Below are positions 25,868-37,700 of a stretch of DNA of 64,000 nt, one piece after another. The stretch spans positions 9,630,882 to 9,694,881 of the forward strand of contig NC_036454.1 of the NCBI RefSeq assembly GCF_002775205.1. Direction: 5' to 3'. The stretch is from Xiphophorus maculatus (Eukaryota; Chordata; Actinopteri; Cyprinodontiformes; Poeciliidae). Under the pieces are notes generated by a model, which searched no databases, was not told the DNA's origin, and saw only the letters and a program-made list of their open reading frames with translations. Each line of letters begins with the position of its first letter. Position 1 is the first letter of the stretch. The position numbers were made by a program, and so were the translations under genes.

Positions 25868-28848
25868 GTTGATACTGTTAGAATTCATAACATTGGTTTG
25901 CGCAAGCGTGTAAACACATTAGAGAACGCCCCTAAAGAAGGAGGGGCAGGAAATGCCGACAAATGATTGGCTAAGATTTTGACAGGCGGCCAAATAGCCA
26001 ATGAGAAAAGGGGGTGAGGTCCAGTAAGGTAGGCGTAATTTTCAGTTATGTAACCTCTTTCTAATACATCCCATATGATCTGTAACGTCCTACTTTTCTT
26101 TATTTTACTTGATTATGTGCTGCAAAACTGTGTTGAGAACAAATTTTATTTAATTCTTCGTGTTCATAGAGATTATCCTGGTTATTATCTCAAAGGTACA
26201 CCACGGTGAACGCCATTTTTTCAATCTTTTGTTTTTGGATTTCGTGCGGAAAAGATAATAGAACGGAACGTTGTGTACCCGTCACGATCTAATCATGTCC
26301 CAGCACCGCCCATGTCCTAACAACAAGGGGAACCTAACGAAAGTGCGATGATTGTTTGACATCTCCAGTTTTAAAACGTTTTATCTTACACTTAACTTTA
26401 TAAATTCTACAATAAAATGTTGATTGTAATAATTAATCTACATATTCACTGTAATATCTGATTTAAGAACGTTGCAGATGGTTTGTCAGTTTGTTTTTAT
26501 CTTGTTTGTAGTGTCCTGGAGTGCTTTGAAAGGCGCCTTAAATAAAATGTATTATTAATAGCAACAAGTTTTTGTCCTAAAGGATGGAATCATTTGGAGA
26601 TTCTGATTAACAAACCAAAGCCACTGAAAATAGTTGGCAGATTTTCTGTTAATTGGGCTACTTGCCATTTGGAAAAGCCTACAAATAAATCCACTAATGG
26701 GGTCACACTTACCTAATTTTAACAATTAATGAGGACCAGAATATCTCCATTGCCTTTGCACATTAACTCTAAGAACTGAATCTGTAAGTGTACTGTACTT
26801 TTTATTATACCTTCATAAAATCCTTTACTATACATAACTTACATATGTTAAGCTTTCCTGGCAAATAGTATTTATAGAACTGGACTGCACTGTAATGCAC
26901 TCAGCAGCAGCTAGAAGGTTCAAGTCCAAAATCCCTTTATGCATAGAGTTTGCATGTTGTGCATTGACCTCTTGCCCAATGAGTCCTGGAGATAAGCACC
27001 AGCCACCATGCAAGGATAAGCAGGTATAGTTGATGATATTAAACTGTTAGCCAAGTTCCTAAAATACAACTTTAAAGTAATTCATTTTTGCCTCAAAATT
27101 AAATAATGTTCAATTGGAGCTAGGAGCACAGGCATATTGGGGGAAACAAATGATGTGCACAGTGAATAATGTGTGAATACCAACAGTGAAACAATAACTT
27201 TAGTATTTCAATATGTTAGAGGTGATGGTGCACAATAAAAAAAGTAGATTCTTTTGAACATGAATTGTGCCAGTGTACTTTCTACCCTGCTAAAGTGGCA
27301 AAATGAATTACCACACATTTTTTGAGCAGTAGATTTTAGACTCAATTTAAGATTTATTAGGGCAAATCTGAGCACTGATTGCAAGTTTTAGGTAGTGTAT
27401 ATATTTATAGAAATGTTTCATAAAAGTGCGCATAAGGCAGTATTTGACAACAACAAAAAGGAAAGACTCCCCACTGGATTGCAAATTGATGTATAATTGT
27501 TTTTCCCCAGACAAAATGGATTGAAAGCCAGCCTTTCATGCCTGGATCAGGATTCCTTAATTACATATGAAAGCTTTGATCATTTGAGTCCATAAAACAA
27601 ATTTAAGAAGGCTGGCAATAAAATCAATTGTAACATTAGAACTGACCATGAAACCAAAAACTTTTTTTTTGTAGAAAAAGTTTTACAATAAAGGCAAAAT
27701 TTCCATAATTAACAATGAATTAAATCTTTGAGACAAACTAAGCAGCAAAAGAAAACTGAAGGCTGTGGACCTTCACAGTGCAGCTACCAATCTGTGGCAC
27801 TAACAACAAAAGGACACGATTTATAAGTTCATGTGTGTGTGGAGTTTGCAGCAGGAAATACAGACGACTGGAACAGTTGTCTGGTTGGGTTTTTTTCCCC
27901 TAAAAAAACAAAAACCCAACCAGACAACTGTCTGGTTGGGGTTTTTTTTTAGGAAAAAAAAAAATAACTCAGCCAGTGCAGGTATGAAACATTGTCTCCA
28001 AACTGTGTTGCTGCACCGTCATCATGTTTCCAGGCATGTGTGGAGAAACGGCAGAGAACGTTCAACTTCTGTGCTTTGATGATCACATGCAGGCAGATGA
28101 GGAACGGCGTAGTAGTGAAATCATGACAGGAAATTGCAGTTTTGCAATAAAATACAATTTTGCCTTTTCTTCAAATCAGACTTAATGGAGTATTCTAATG
28201 GATTTGAACATAAATAATTAGGCCTCAGTGCAGAACAAAAAACAGAGAAGGTTTGAAATATATCGTTAGGAAATAAAAAGTAGAATGCTACAGGAAACAA
28301 AAACGTTCATTAAAAAAAAAAAATGTAAATGTTCATTAAGTTCTTAAATCCCAATAAAAACCTTAATTTCTAGAAAACAAAAACCACGTAAACTGAGCAA
28401 CGTTTCATAACATGGTCATTTTAGTTTGAAACAGTGTGAATCCAACTGACTAGATCATCAACATTCTTCAATTAATCTGAGCAGAAACAATACTTTAGTA
28501 TTTGCGTAACCCACCATCTTTGAGGGCATTTGGGAGAGGGATTTGAAATTGCTATTATTGGACTGCAGTGTAAAGAATAATAAAAAAAAACCTGAATGCA
28601 AACAGAGACACTGGACATGCATAATGGCTTCTCTTGATAAGCAAAAGCTTTAAAAGCTCCTCTGAGGAGGAAACGCACATAAAAAGGCCCTATTTGGCTT
28701 CAAGTCTTGATGTCCAGGCTTTGGCTTTTTAATGGGCACCCAATGGCCCAGTAGTACCATTCAGATTTAAGGATTTCCCCCGAATCTGGGATGCAGTCTG
28801 CGGCGACAACAGCAGAAATCCTGTGGTCTGAGTGTCCAGTGGCCCTTC
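25868..28848. other. Intergenic between isca1 and the 28.8-30.9 kb gene candidate
   Basis: isca1 promoter side up to about 26040, then AT-rich DNA without recognised exons. Contains the foldback at 27873-27951. The part just left of 28849 is probably the 3' UTR of the neighbouring minus-strand gene candidate, with an ATTAAA variant signal near 28726-28731. Confidence 0.45.
27873..27951. repeat. Foldback with three alternating arms
   Basis: A 22-nt arm at 27873-27894 (containing GTCTGGTTGGG) is followed by its exact complement at 27910-27931 and then by a third copy in the first orientation at 27929-27951, with T/A runs at the junctions. Arm 2 can therefore pair with either arm 1 or arm 3. 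Confidence 0.85.
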
Positions 28849-30898
28849 TCACTCCTCTGGGTTTTTCCTTGGACCAGAACGACCTAAATTTCGACGAGCT
28901 AAGCTACCTAAGAAAACACCAGAAAGCAGATGTTAAGGTTTGTGCAAGCATAATTTTATCCAGACAAGATCAAATGAAAAAAAGACAGGACAGGTGCACA
29001 CACACCATTCAAATAGATTCACAATGGATTTATTTTTACTTCTAAATCCAAGAAAAATTAATTAGCAAATCATGTTCTTTGAACATGAAGAAAACAAACA
29101 GGAGGAGGACAAAGATGTAAAAATTTTGCCAAAGTAAAAACAAGACTGTACTCCACAGTCTAGAGAAACATGGTGGAATCTGGGAATGGTGCAAATATGC
29201 AATGTTCTTATTCTCTCCTCTCACCAACCCTAAAAACAGTCACCCAAAATATAAAAAAGCAATGTTAATTGCCTTTTTCAAAGACCATCCATTGGTGACA
29301 GAAGTGAATGAATCACACATGTAGTTGTTCTAAATGGGAGAGCTGAAACATCATAAATGCACATACTACATTAATCTTAGTTGGTTTATTATGTCTGAAA
29401 ACAAGACCACTCTCCTTTATGAGGTTGGCTAAAGGTCAAAGTAGCTAAGCATCTAATGGCAGTGCTACGATTCCTCTGATTTAACTGGGATTTTACTAGG
29501 ATAGTTCAGGTAATTTTAAGTAAAATCTGTAAAGCAGAAATATCTGTAATAGTTATATCAAATCCCAAGGATTTTTTTCTGCTGTCTGACTCTGGTAGAG
29601 AGGATTTGGCTAATTCTTTCTTACTTTTTGTCCTATGTTTACATCTTTATCAACATAAGAAAAAGTAGCTGTTAGTGGATAAGATAACATACATTGGGCT
29701 GGGAACGGAATACCTATACAACCAAAAGGGAAAAACTAAATGTCTACAAATAAATGTCTCCCAAAAATAGCTAAACAAAATAACAAATGTAGGCATATCT
29801 TATGTAAAATTAGCAATGCAATTAGAATAAATGCGTGGCACACAGGAAGATACTGGAAACGCAAATACCTGCTTGGGGACTTAGAATTACATTCTGTTGC
29901 TTTCTTCTCCTTTCTTCTTGTGCAGATAAGCCCTAAAAAAAAACACCACAATATTACACAGCAGATCATAAGAGAAAATCACTATGATTTTGGATTTAGT
30001 TCAAGAAAACAAACCTGTTTATCCTTCTCTCTCAGACTTTTAAGGTGGCTTAATGAGGAGGACGGAAGGTTCTCCATTTTCACATTACCTGCAAAATGAC
30101 AAACTAAGATAAAGGGTGCAAGACACATCTCCAATTTATTCATCAATATGTTGTATAGATCTCTAATTGTTAAGAACTTCAACAAAACCAATATTTTAAT
30201 AAACTATGATGTTTGAAGAAAATAAAGAAGCTAATATATTCAAAGACCCATGAAAAATGTCAATATAAAGTCATCTTGTCTAATGCATAAAAGCCTACAA
30301 TTGATCCAACTTTTGGCTGCATTTACTTTCAGATCTCACACAATGAGCAAGTCGGTTTGTCTAACTATGAGGTTTGACATCTGGGACTGTCTTCATCCTA
30401 AAAGAAGATACTTCTCTTTTTTCCCCCTGTTCCATCACACTTTACATAGGACACTTTACATAGGACACTTTACATAGGACACTTTACATAGGACTCCTTA
30501 CTTTCTTTCATTGTCATTTCCAAAGACACCGTTCTCTGAGAACAATTTTCCAAAATACTTGGAGTGAAACATCTAGTTTGAAACTCCATGTGATACTCCA
30601 AAACCTCTATAGAAATTACCAAAATTAAATACGTTTTCAGGTTATAGACTGAACTCATAATAGTAGTGTAAGAGTACTCCAGTTTTTCATTTAATATAGC
30701 AGAAAACCATGTATTCATTTGTCTTATTACACGAAGCATGGTGGTCACTTCAGAGAGTTTTCTTTCTATATTGAAGCTCAAAAAACAGTCTAATTCAGTG
30801 ATCTTCTCTCTATCTTTGGTGCAAAGCTTCAGTTGCATTAAAATAAATATCCTCCCTTACTGTGGAAAGGCATACACTCTTGTCTGACTAACGCTCAC
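28849..30898 (-). CDS. Unrecognised multi-exon gene candidate (5' end uncertain)
   Basis: I do not recognise the family. Four exons chain in phase with canonical sites: 30502-30776 (or starting at the ATG at 30838), 30015-30088, 29869-29932 and 28849-28907 with a stop. They encode, in part, KLSEVTTMLRVIRQMNTWFS, NLPSSSLSHLKSLREKDKQ, GLSAQEERRRKQQNVILSPQ and a basic tail SLARRNLGRSGPRKNPEE. From ATG 30838 the model is 534 nt (177 aa) with no broken phase. An alternative 5' exon at 30861-30898 (VSVSQTRVYAFP) joins through an 84-bp intron (30777-30860) to 30776 in frame, so the gene may begin further upstream; a lysine-rich open block near 31090-31135 could be another exon. Predicted character: helical N-terminal part, then a charged, probably disordered tail. 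The 30015 donor (GTTTGT) is weak. Coding status rests on phase agreement only. Confidence 0.5.
30437..30492. repeat. 14-bp tandem repeat, four copies
   Basis: Four perfect head-to-tail copies of ACACTTTACATAGG. On the minus strand they begin about 10 nt after the splice donor of the 30502-30776 exon of the unrecognised gene, and each copy reads TGTAAAGT, itself donor-like. Confidence 0.95.
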
Positions 30899-31235
30899 CT
30901 GCAAAAATCCAGAACTAGTGGAGGCTTTGCCCTGACTAATTGTTAATCCAGTAACTAATCATTCTGTGAGGGTGTATACTCAGAAAAGAAAACATTTAAA
31001 TCTAGAAAAATTCTCTCTTAAGTATGACCTGTTTCAACCCTCTCCATCTGACCAAGTTTTTTGTGTTTCAATTACCTTTTTATCAACAATGCCTTTGGAT
31101 CTTTTTTAGGTTTTCTTAGATTTTTCTCAAACCTAAGAAAAATGTGATATTACACATTAATCAACAAGTTTGTCCTTTACTTTAATCTCAGTTACCAAAT
31201 TTCCCTGATGCATCAAAAATAAAAACAGAAAATGT

Positions 31236-31262
31236 CTCTAGTGTTGGATTCTAACACTAGAG
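31236..31262. repeat. 10-bp hairpin
   Basis: CTCTAGTGTT (31236-31245) and AACACTAGAG (31253-31262), with a 7-nt loop. Confidence 0.7.
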
Positions 31263-31723
31263 GCCTAGTATCAGTTTTATTCAATGTATATTTGAAGAAA
31301 CAGAGATTCATACTTAAACGAGTTAACTCATCATTTTGACCTCAACACTGCACTACCTTGCTGTAATCTAGATGTTAGTCCTGGCTGTGGAACTGTCATT
31401 CAACCCAACCCTCTTGTGGCTCTTTTCAGTACTGAGGGAAATACCAACAATTATTTCTCCTTAGAAAAAAAAAATCATTATCATTTGCTTGTTTTCTGGC
31501 AAGACAGATACTCTACGAGTCAAGAGAAAGGTCTGCTACTCTGCGACAAGATTCTCATAGTAAGCTCTGGGGACCTTTTATGCAAACATTACATAAATCT
31601 TTAAACCTATACTGCATCCTCTTTTCAATAAAATGTGTATTGGTGTCTGAGTATATTGGCTGCTATTTTTGATTTTTGTCAGGGCACCAAATCATCCTCT
31701 AGGTTTATTTTATTTTTTTAAAT

Positions 31724-34700
31724 TTAATAATAAATATCTTTGAGAAAAAAAAAATCCATCCAAGAACCTGCGGGGCTTCTGTAAAGGTGACAGTCCTTCT
31801 TGATGTGGGTGCTTGATCCACACAGGAAGCAGCAGCGCATGTCCAGTGCATCTCGTTTCTTCCAGTGTTCATTCCTATACCTGACTGGATCCATGAACTC
31901 CTCTGCTGAATCGTGAAAGTGCTCTGACCTGTTCTCCGATTCCCGCCTGTGCTTGGGTCTATGACACAACATGCAGTGCATCACATAACGTTCCAGACAT
32001 TTGAGTTGGAAACATGGATCAACTCAAACAAACTTGCTGTGATTATACCCACTTGTTGCGCATGGGGCAGTCTTTCAAAAAGTGTCCGATCTTTCCACAG
32101 ACGCGGCAGCAGCGATCGTTTGGTGCAACTTCTCCCTCGGTCAGAACTTCAGGGTCAAAGAAATACTCCTGCGCACAAGATTTAGAATAGCAGTAATGAA
32201 AAATAATAAAATATAAAATTATGGGGTCTAGATTTCCAAAACTCACCATTTCACTGGGATACTCTGGTGGTAAACCTTTCATGGGTGTACCAAACACTCT
32301 TCTTCCATTGATGAACGCCTTCATGATAAAGTTTGTCACTGTTTAGATGACAAAAAAATAAACAAATCATGAAATGGGGTAACACATAAAAATACATACA
32401 TAAAATACCGACAATATAAACATATAGATTTCAAATAAAGGAACAGAAATCATACTTCTCCTGGAGAGACCAGCACCCAAATTATGATTCAGGTCAAAAG
32501 GATCTGGAATGAGAAAAGAGAGAATTTTGGGAACTGTCCGACAGTAAGCTTTGAGTGTCGGTAAAACTGACCTTCAATGACAATGTACTTGGAAGTCCAC
32601 TGTTTGTTGAACGTGGTGAGGCGGGTATGCTGTCGGATACAAACAACATGCTCTCTGAAGTCAAAGTCCTCTGTGTAGAAGCGGAGCAGACCGAGCCAGA
32701 GCTCCCCCACAGACTCAGTGTTCTGTCCATACAGTGGCCAGTGACAAGGCTGCAGGTGGAAGATAATAACAAATCATGTTATTGATTTGAACTTTACTGC
32801 TTTCCATGAGCACAAACAGCACCTTGCTTAAGTAGTTATGGTGATAGATCAACAAAAGGTAGTGTGAAGCTGAAGGAGGTTTTCATAAATAATCATTTTA
32901 GTGGTGTTAAATAAAGTTTTTGTGAGGATGAAAAGCAAAAATGCATAAATAAGTTTTCATTTTCACATATATGGCTATGTCTGGATTTGGCCTAAAATCT
33001 CCATAAAATCCGTTATTTCTGAAAAACTTAATAGGTTATGTATTCCTTTGCAAGGCGCTTCAAGTAACATTCTCACCAGTGTTTTTAAATCATCAAAGAA
33101 ATAGACGTTCCAGCCATCAACAAGAACTTCCGGCTTTGTTTTTCCACCATAAATCTGCAAAACAACAACACGTGGGTAAATGAAAGATTCTAGCTCAAAA
33201 TAGGTCAGCTTGGGCATTTTAACGGTATGTTGTCTGTACCTCTTGTAGCACAGGGATGACTGGTGGGTTTCTCTGCTGAAGGAAGAACAGGACCATGAGA
33301 GTGTAGGCGTAGGATGAGAGGCTGCCACGGGAAGCATCTCCAATATCGCACATCTTTAGAGGGAAAGCAGAGAATGAGATACTACATAAACAAACCAAAA
33401 AAAAGATGCTTTAGTAGAGTACATTAAGCGCGTTCACCTTTGCAAAAACCTTCATAATATAACAGAGGATCTTCACTCTTCTGTCTATTGCAGCATATGA
33501 TGCTAGCAGACGTGTGTTATGCAAGGCCTGGGAGAAAAAAACAACAGCTTTCAATGGCCTGTCAATAATAATAAATAAAGCAAAGGACAGGAGTTGATTC
33601 CTACCAGTGTGTTGTAGAGGCTGATGTCTCCCTCCAATCCAGTGCGAAGATGGTAAAACTTAACAATGGGTACTTTAGCTGTGGTGATGGGAAGAATATT
33701 CCTAAGACCTGGCAACAGAATAGAATAAAAATATGATTTATTTTCCCACAGTGGGGAAATTCAGATATTTTAATATAAACAGTGTTAATTAATGTTCCTT
33801 AAGCGGTAGCTTCAACTTTACAAAATCAGACAAAAAGTCAACCCTTGATTTAAGCTCGGATAAACAAAAAATTGAGATACTACTGGAATATTTTTGCTGC
33901 AAAATTAATTAATCTAAAAAAATAAAAACTAAAGTAAGTTGTGCAACAACGTAGATCAATCTCTATTCCAGGGGTCCTCAAATCCAGGCCTCCAAGCCTG
34001 GTATAATGTAACTTTTTAGCTGTGTTTCTGGTTCAGCACATTTCAGTCAAATATCTGAATGACCTCCTCTGTGCAGCCGAGCTCTCCGGAGTGTGTTGAC
34101 GCAGAAACACATCTAAAACCTGCAGGACGCCGGCCCTCAAGGCCTGGATTGGAGGATCTCTGCTCTAGTCTATTTAATCACTGCTGCTCTGTCATACCTG
34201 GGTGTTTCTTCAGCTGTCTTGCCAGGCCTTTAATGATATTGATACAGTCAACATCCTGTCAGAGAAAAGTGTATTCTTATGCTTCCTTCTCCAGAAAAAG
34301 AAGTTCATTATGTGATCAAACTTTAATTAGCGCAACATAAAATGTTTACAATAAATCCCATCGAACAGACAAGTACAAAAATCTGACAAACAGATAAATA
34401 ACTTACATCCATCGTTTCCTTTCCCTCCAAAACCATGCAGATATCAAGATCACTCTGCCTGAAGCCAAAACCATTTTTGGATGAGCCAAACAACTGTAGT
34501 CGAGCCCCTGTGCAAAAGAAATTGACCAAAAAGAACCAACAATCTTATAAGTGTGGTGATGTGAAAAACTAACACATCATAATACAATCACAGGTAAACT
34601 TTGGTCATTGCACTGCTTAGTCAGCCTTTCGCAGTCACACATTCTGAGGAGATTTTTATACTGCTACATTGCTTTGGACTTTGGTAAGCAGAGGTGTTTA

Positions 34701-37700
34701 TGGTCGACTCAATAACTGCAAAGTGTTCAGGTTCTCTGGTTGCTAAACGTCTCTGCAGCACCAGCTGCTTTTCACGGGTCATCATTGATGCCTTTCAATC
34801 CTAGGACCAGTGTTAACATACACATATATGTGTATCCAGATAAGCAAACTGACAAATATTCTGTTTTCATCAAACTTGCTAAACTTCCTGATAATCAAAT
34901 ACTGTAAGTAGAAGCACCAGGCAGCTGCTTTCCCTACTAATTCCAATGGAAGTAGCAGGGTGTACTTCGTTTGTTCTGGAACTGTGTTGAAAGTTATGGA
35001 AAAAAATTTTTCCCTTGACTGACAGGTCAAAAGGCTAGTTTTGATTAAAAGAAAAAAAACTAAACTAAATAACATAATGAGAAACATGATTCACTTTACC
35101 AGCAAACTGTCGTCTAACAAAGCTCTCCAAGTCTTGAAGGATGAGCTCTCTTACACCATTTTCCAGGTCATCAGGGGCAAAATCAGCTAAAAAAAACCAA
35201 CAAAACAAACAAAAATTAAAACACAAATCACTTTGCGGTAACTTGGATCTAACAGTGAAGTCATCACATTTGAAAGCCACCAGGAGTCATCGTAGGACTC
35301 ACTTGTTACTGGACAAAAAAAAACGAATGTATTTAACAACCACCTCCTTCTTTGACTGAAACAAGCACTAAATTAATTCAATGTAAGTAGATGTAACACA
35401 AATATATTAAGAATATTCAATCTAGCCTGAAACAAATACAGCAGATCTGTAGTGTTTCTGGATATTAGTTATGTTTATGGTTAAATCTTCCAGCTCATGG
35501 GGCATGTATCAAACAACTCAACTACTGAGTAGAAAACTTCAATAATGCTTTTCAGATGTTGCACACATTGGACGATTTTCGAAAAACACATGGAGTGGTG
35601 CAAAACTGTGTTTGCCCCCTCACAGTTTTGTCTGTTTTAGGCTTTTTTGGTCAGATATAAAAAGTTTCAGATAATGAAATGACTTTCAATAAAGAAAGCC
35701 GTTTCCAAATTATGCTTTTATTTATTAAAGAGATTAGTACTCTCAACTTTATGTTTGCTGCAAGAAACGTACAGGACAGCTCCCCAAAGTGAATCAACTG
35801 AATGCCAGTACTTACTGTAGCATTGCTCACAGACTCTGTTAAGGACACAGAGAAAGTCCGGCGTTAGCGGAGGCAGCGGATCCAGCTCCACCTTCTTAAA
35901 ATCCTCCGGGCAGTCTTTCTTTAGATGTCCATCACGTTTGCACAAGCTGCACACCACCATGTGTGACTACAAAAGTATTATAGTGAGCTTAATTCGGATG
36001 ATTAAGATTTTAGATGCTAAAAGTAAAAAATGGTGCCAAACTTACCTTTCCTTTGGTAAAAGCTTGCTTGGTGAACTCATAAGCACATTGGCTTTGCTGT
36101 TGGTTTGGAATTTTGGTGCTTTCATTTTTAGTTTTACTGATTGAAGGTGAAAGCCTGACATGTGCCAGCTCCTCTTCCTCTTCTTCATCCAGAGAACCAG
36201 GTGTGTCCAAATCCTGAGGCTCCTCATCGGAGAGAAGTTCCTCTCCTGAGATCTCATCCACAGGGAAAATGTCCTCGTCCTCTGTTGTTAAGCTGTCCAA
36301 GTGCTGTCGATCAACGTCAAGATCCTCATCCTGCTCTTCCTCATCCTCCTCATCCTCTGAGAAACTACTCTTGCCCAGGTCGGCCTTTTCCTTCTCTTGC
36401 TCTTCGTCGGAGTCGCTACATTCCTCAACTTCTTCCTCTTCTTCAATGATGCAGTCAGAGTCATCCGGGCCGTCATCTGCACCCTGAGTCTGACTGGGGG
36501 ACTGAAGGGAGAGCTGACTGAAATCAGACAGGCCACTGGCTCCTTCATTCAGGCCCTGCTTGGCTTCGTCTCTGTGGTTAGCAGCAGACGTATTGAGCGG
36601 AAGAGCAAAGTACTTGTATGTAGTCTTGAGGCAGTGGAGGATGTAGTCAAACATTTGCTGGCTGTTCACAGTGCGGGCCACGTTTCTCTTTACAGCAAAC
36701 GGGTCTGAAAAACAGCACATTTTCTCAGTGTTAAGGCATGTTTTCATGAGTCATCACCCCAGTGCCTATCTGAAGCTCAGAGAATAGACTTTAAAATACT
36801 TTTGTTAGTTTAGAAATCACTGAACAGCTTATTATCAAAATACATTAAGGAACTGCTGTTGTTGTATAAACCTTTAAGACCACGTTGGTCTTCTGGTTCC
36901 TGTCTTTTATGATGCAATTGTCATAGCGAAGGGGGAGGAGTCAGGAATGAGCAAGGGGCATTGAAAACTGTCCATCTATGCGGGACAAGTAAACTGGCAT
37001 TTAAAGTGAATTAATAAAAATAATAAAAAGTGAGCCATCTGATCCCATGCCCTAACCCCTTGGTGCTTTCCAAATAAAGTGTAAATTAATTAAAAAAGTT
37101 AACCGACTAAAGCTATGTACTCAGCCTTCAGAGCTTTCAGGTGCCACCAAATATCAAGGCAGCTGAGTAAAAATCTAAATGGATGTGCAAAAATAAAACA
37201 AATTTCTTGCAGCAAAGAATTTGAATGAGTTGTGTCCTCCTGATATGTTGAGAATAAAGTTAATAAAGTTTGTTGTCCTAAAGTGAAAAACTTCCAAGAG
37301 GTATGAACACTGTATGATGTATTTTACAAATGAGAACAGTTAACTTTGAAGAGCTTCTGACCCTCAATAGCAATGCGTTTCTTCGGCCAGTCTTTCATCT
37401 CTCGAGAGAGGACAGTGTTGGTTCGCACACCGATCACGTTGTCGGCCATGATGAACTCCAGTGAGTAGAAGCGAAGCATTTCTATCCAGAGGAGCCCAAC
37501 CTCCACCGGTAGATGGGGACTCTGGAACACCAGTGGTACCTGAAAGCCACAGCCAACTTGCATGAGTTAAATTAATACCTCTGAAATGTTCGTTTGAAGC
37601 AAAACATGTTCAGTTTTCCACAATTAAACATAAACTCAATCTATATTTATTTAAATGTTTTGATTGTGTTTCACTGATTTAGTTTCCATGCTTCTACTTA

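Noticed and set aside
28682-28906. Long minus-strand frame after the acceptor near 28908 (LSSSKFRSFWSKEKPRG...)
   Set aside because: It is the other frame of the same exon; only the frame ending NPEE matches the phase of the preceding exon.
36162-36708. Plus-strand open frames of 70-100 codons (Ser/Pro-rich)
   Set aside because: Antisense shadows of the acidic, GAA/GAG-rich tut7 exon.
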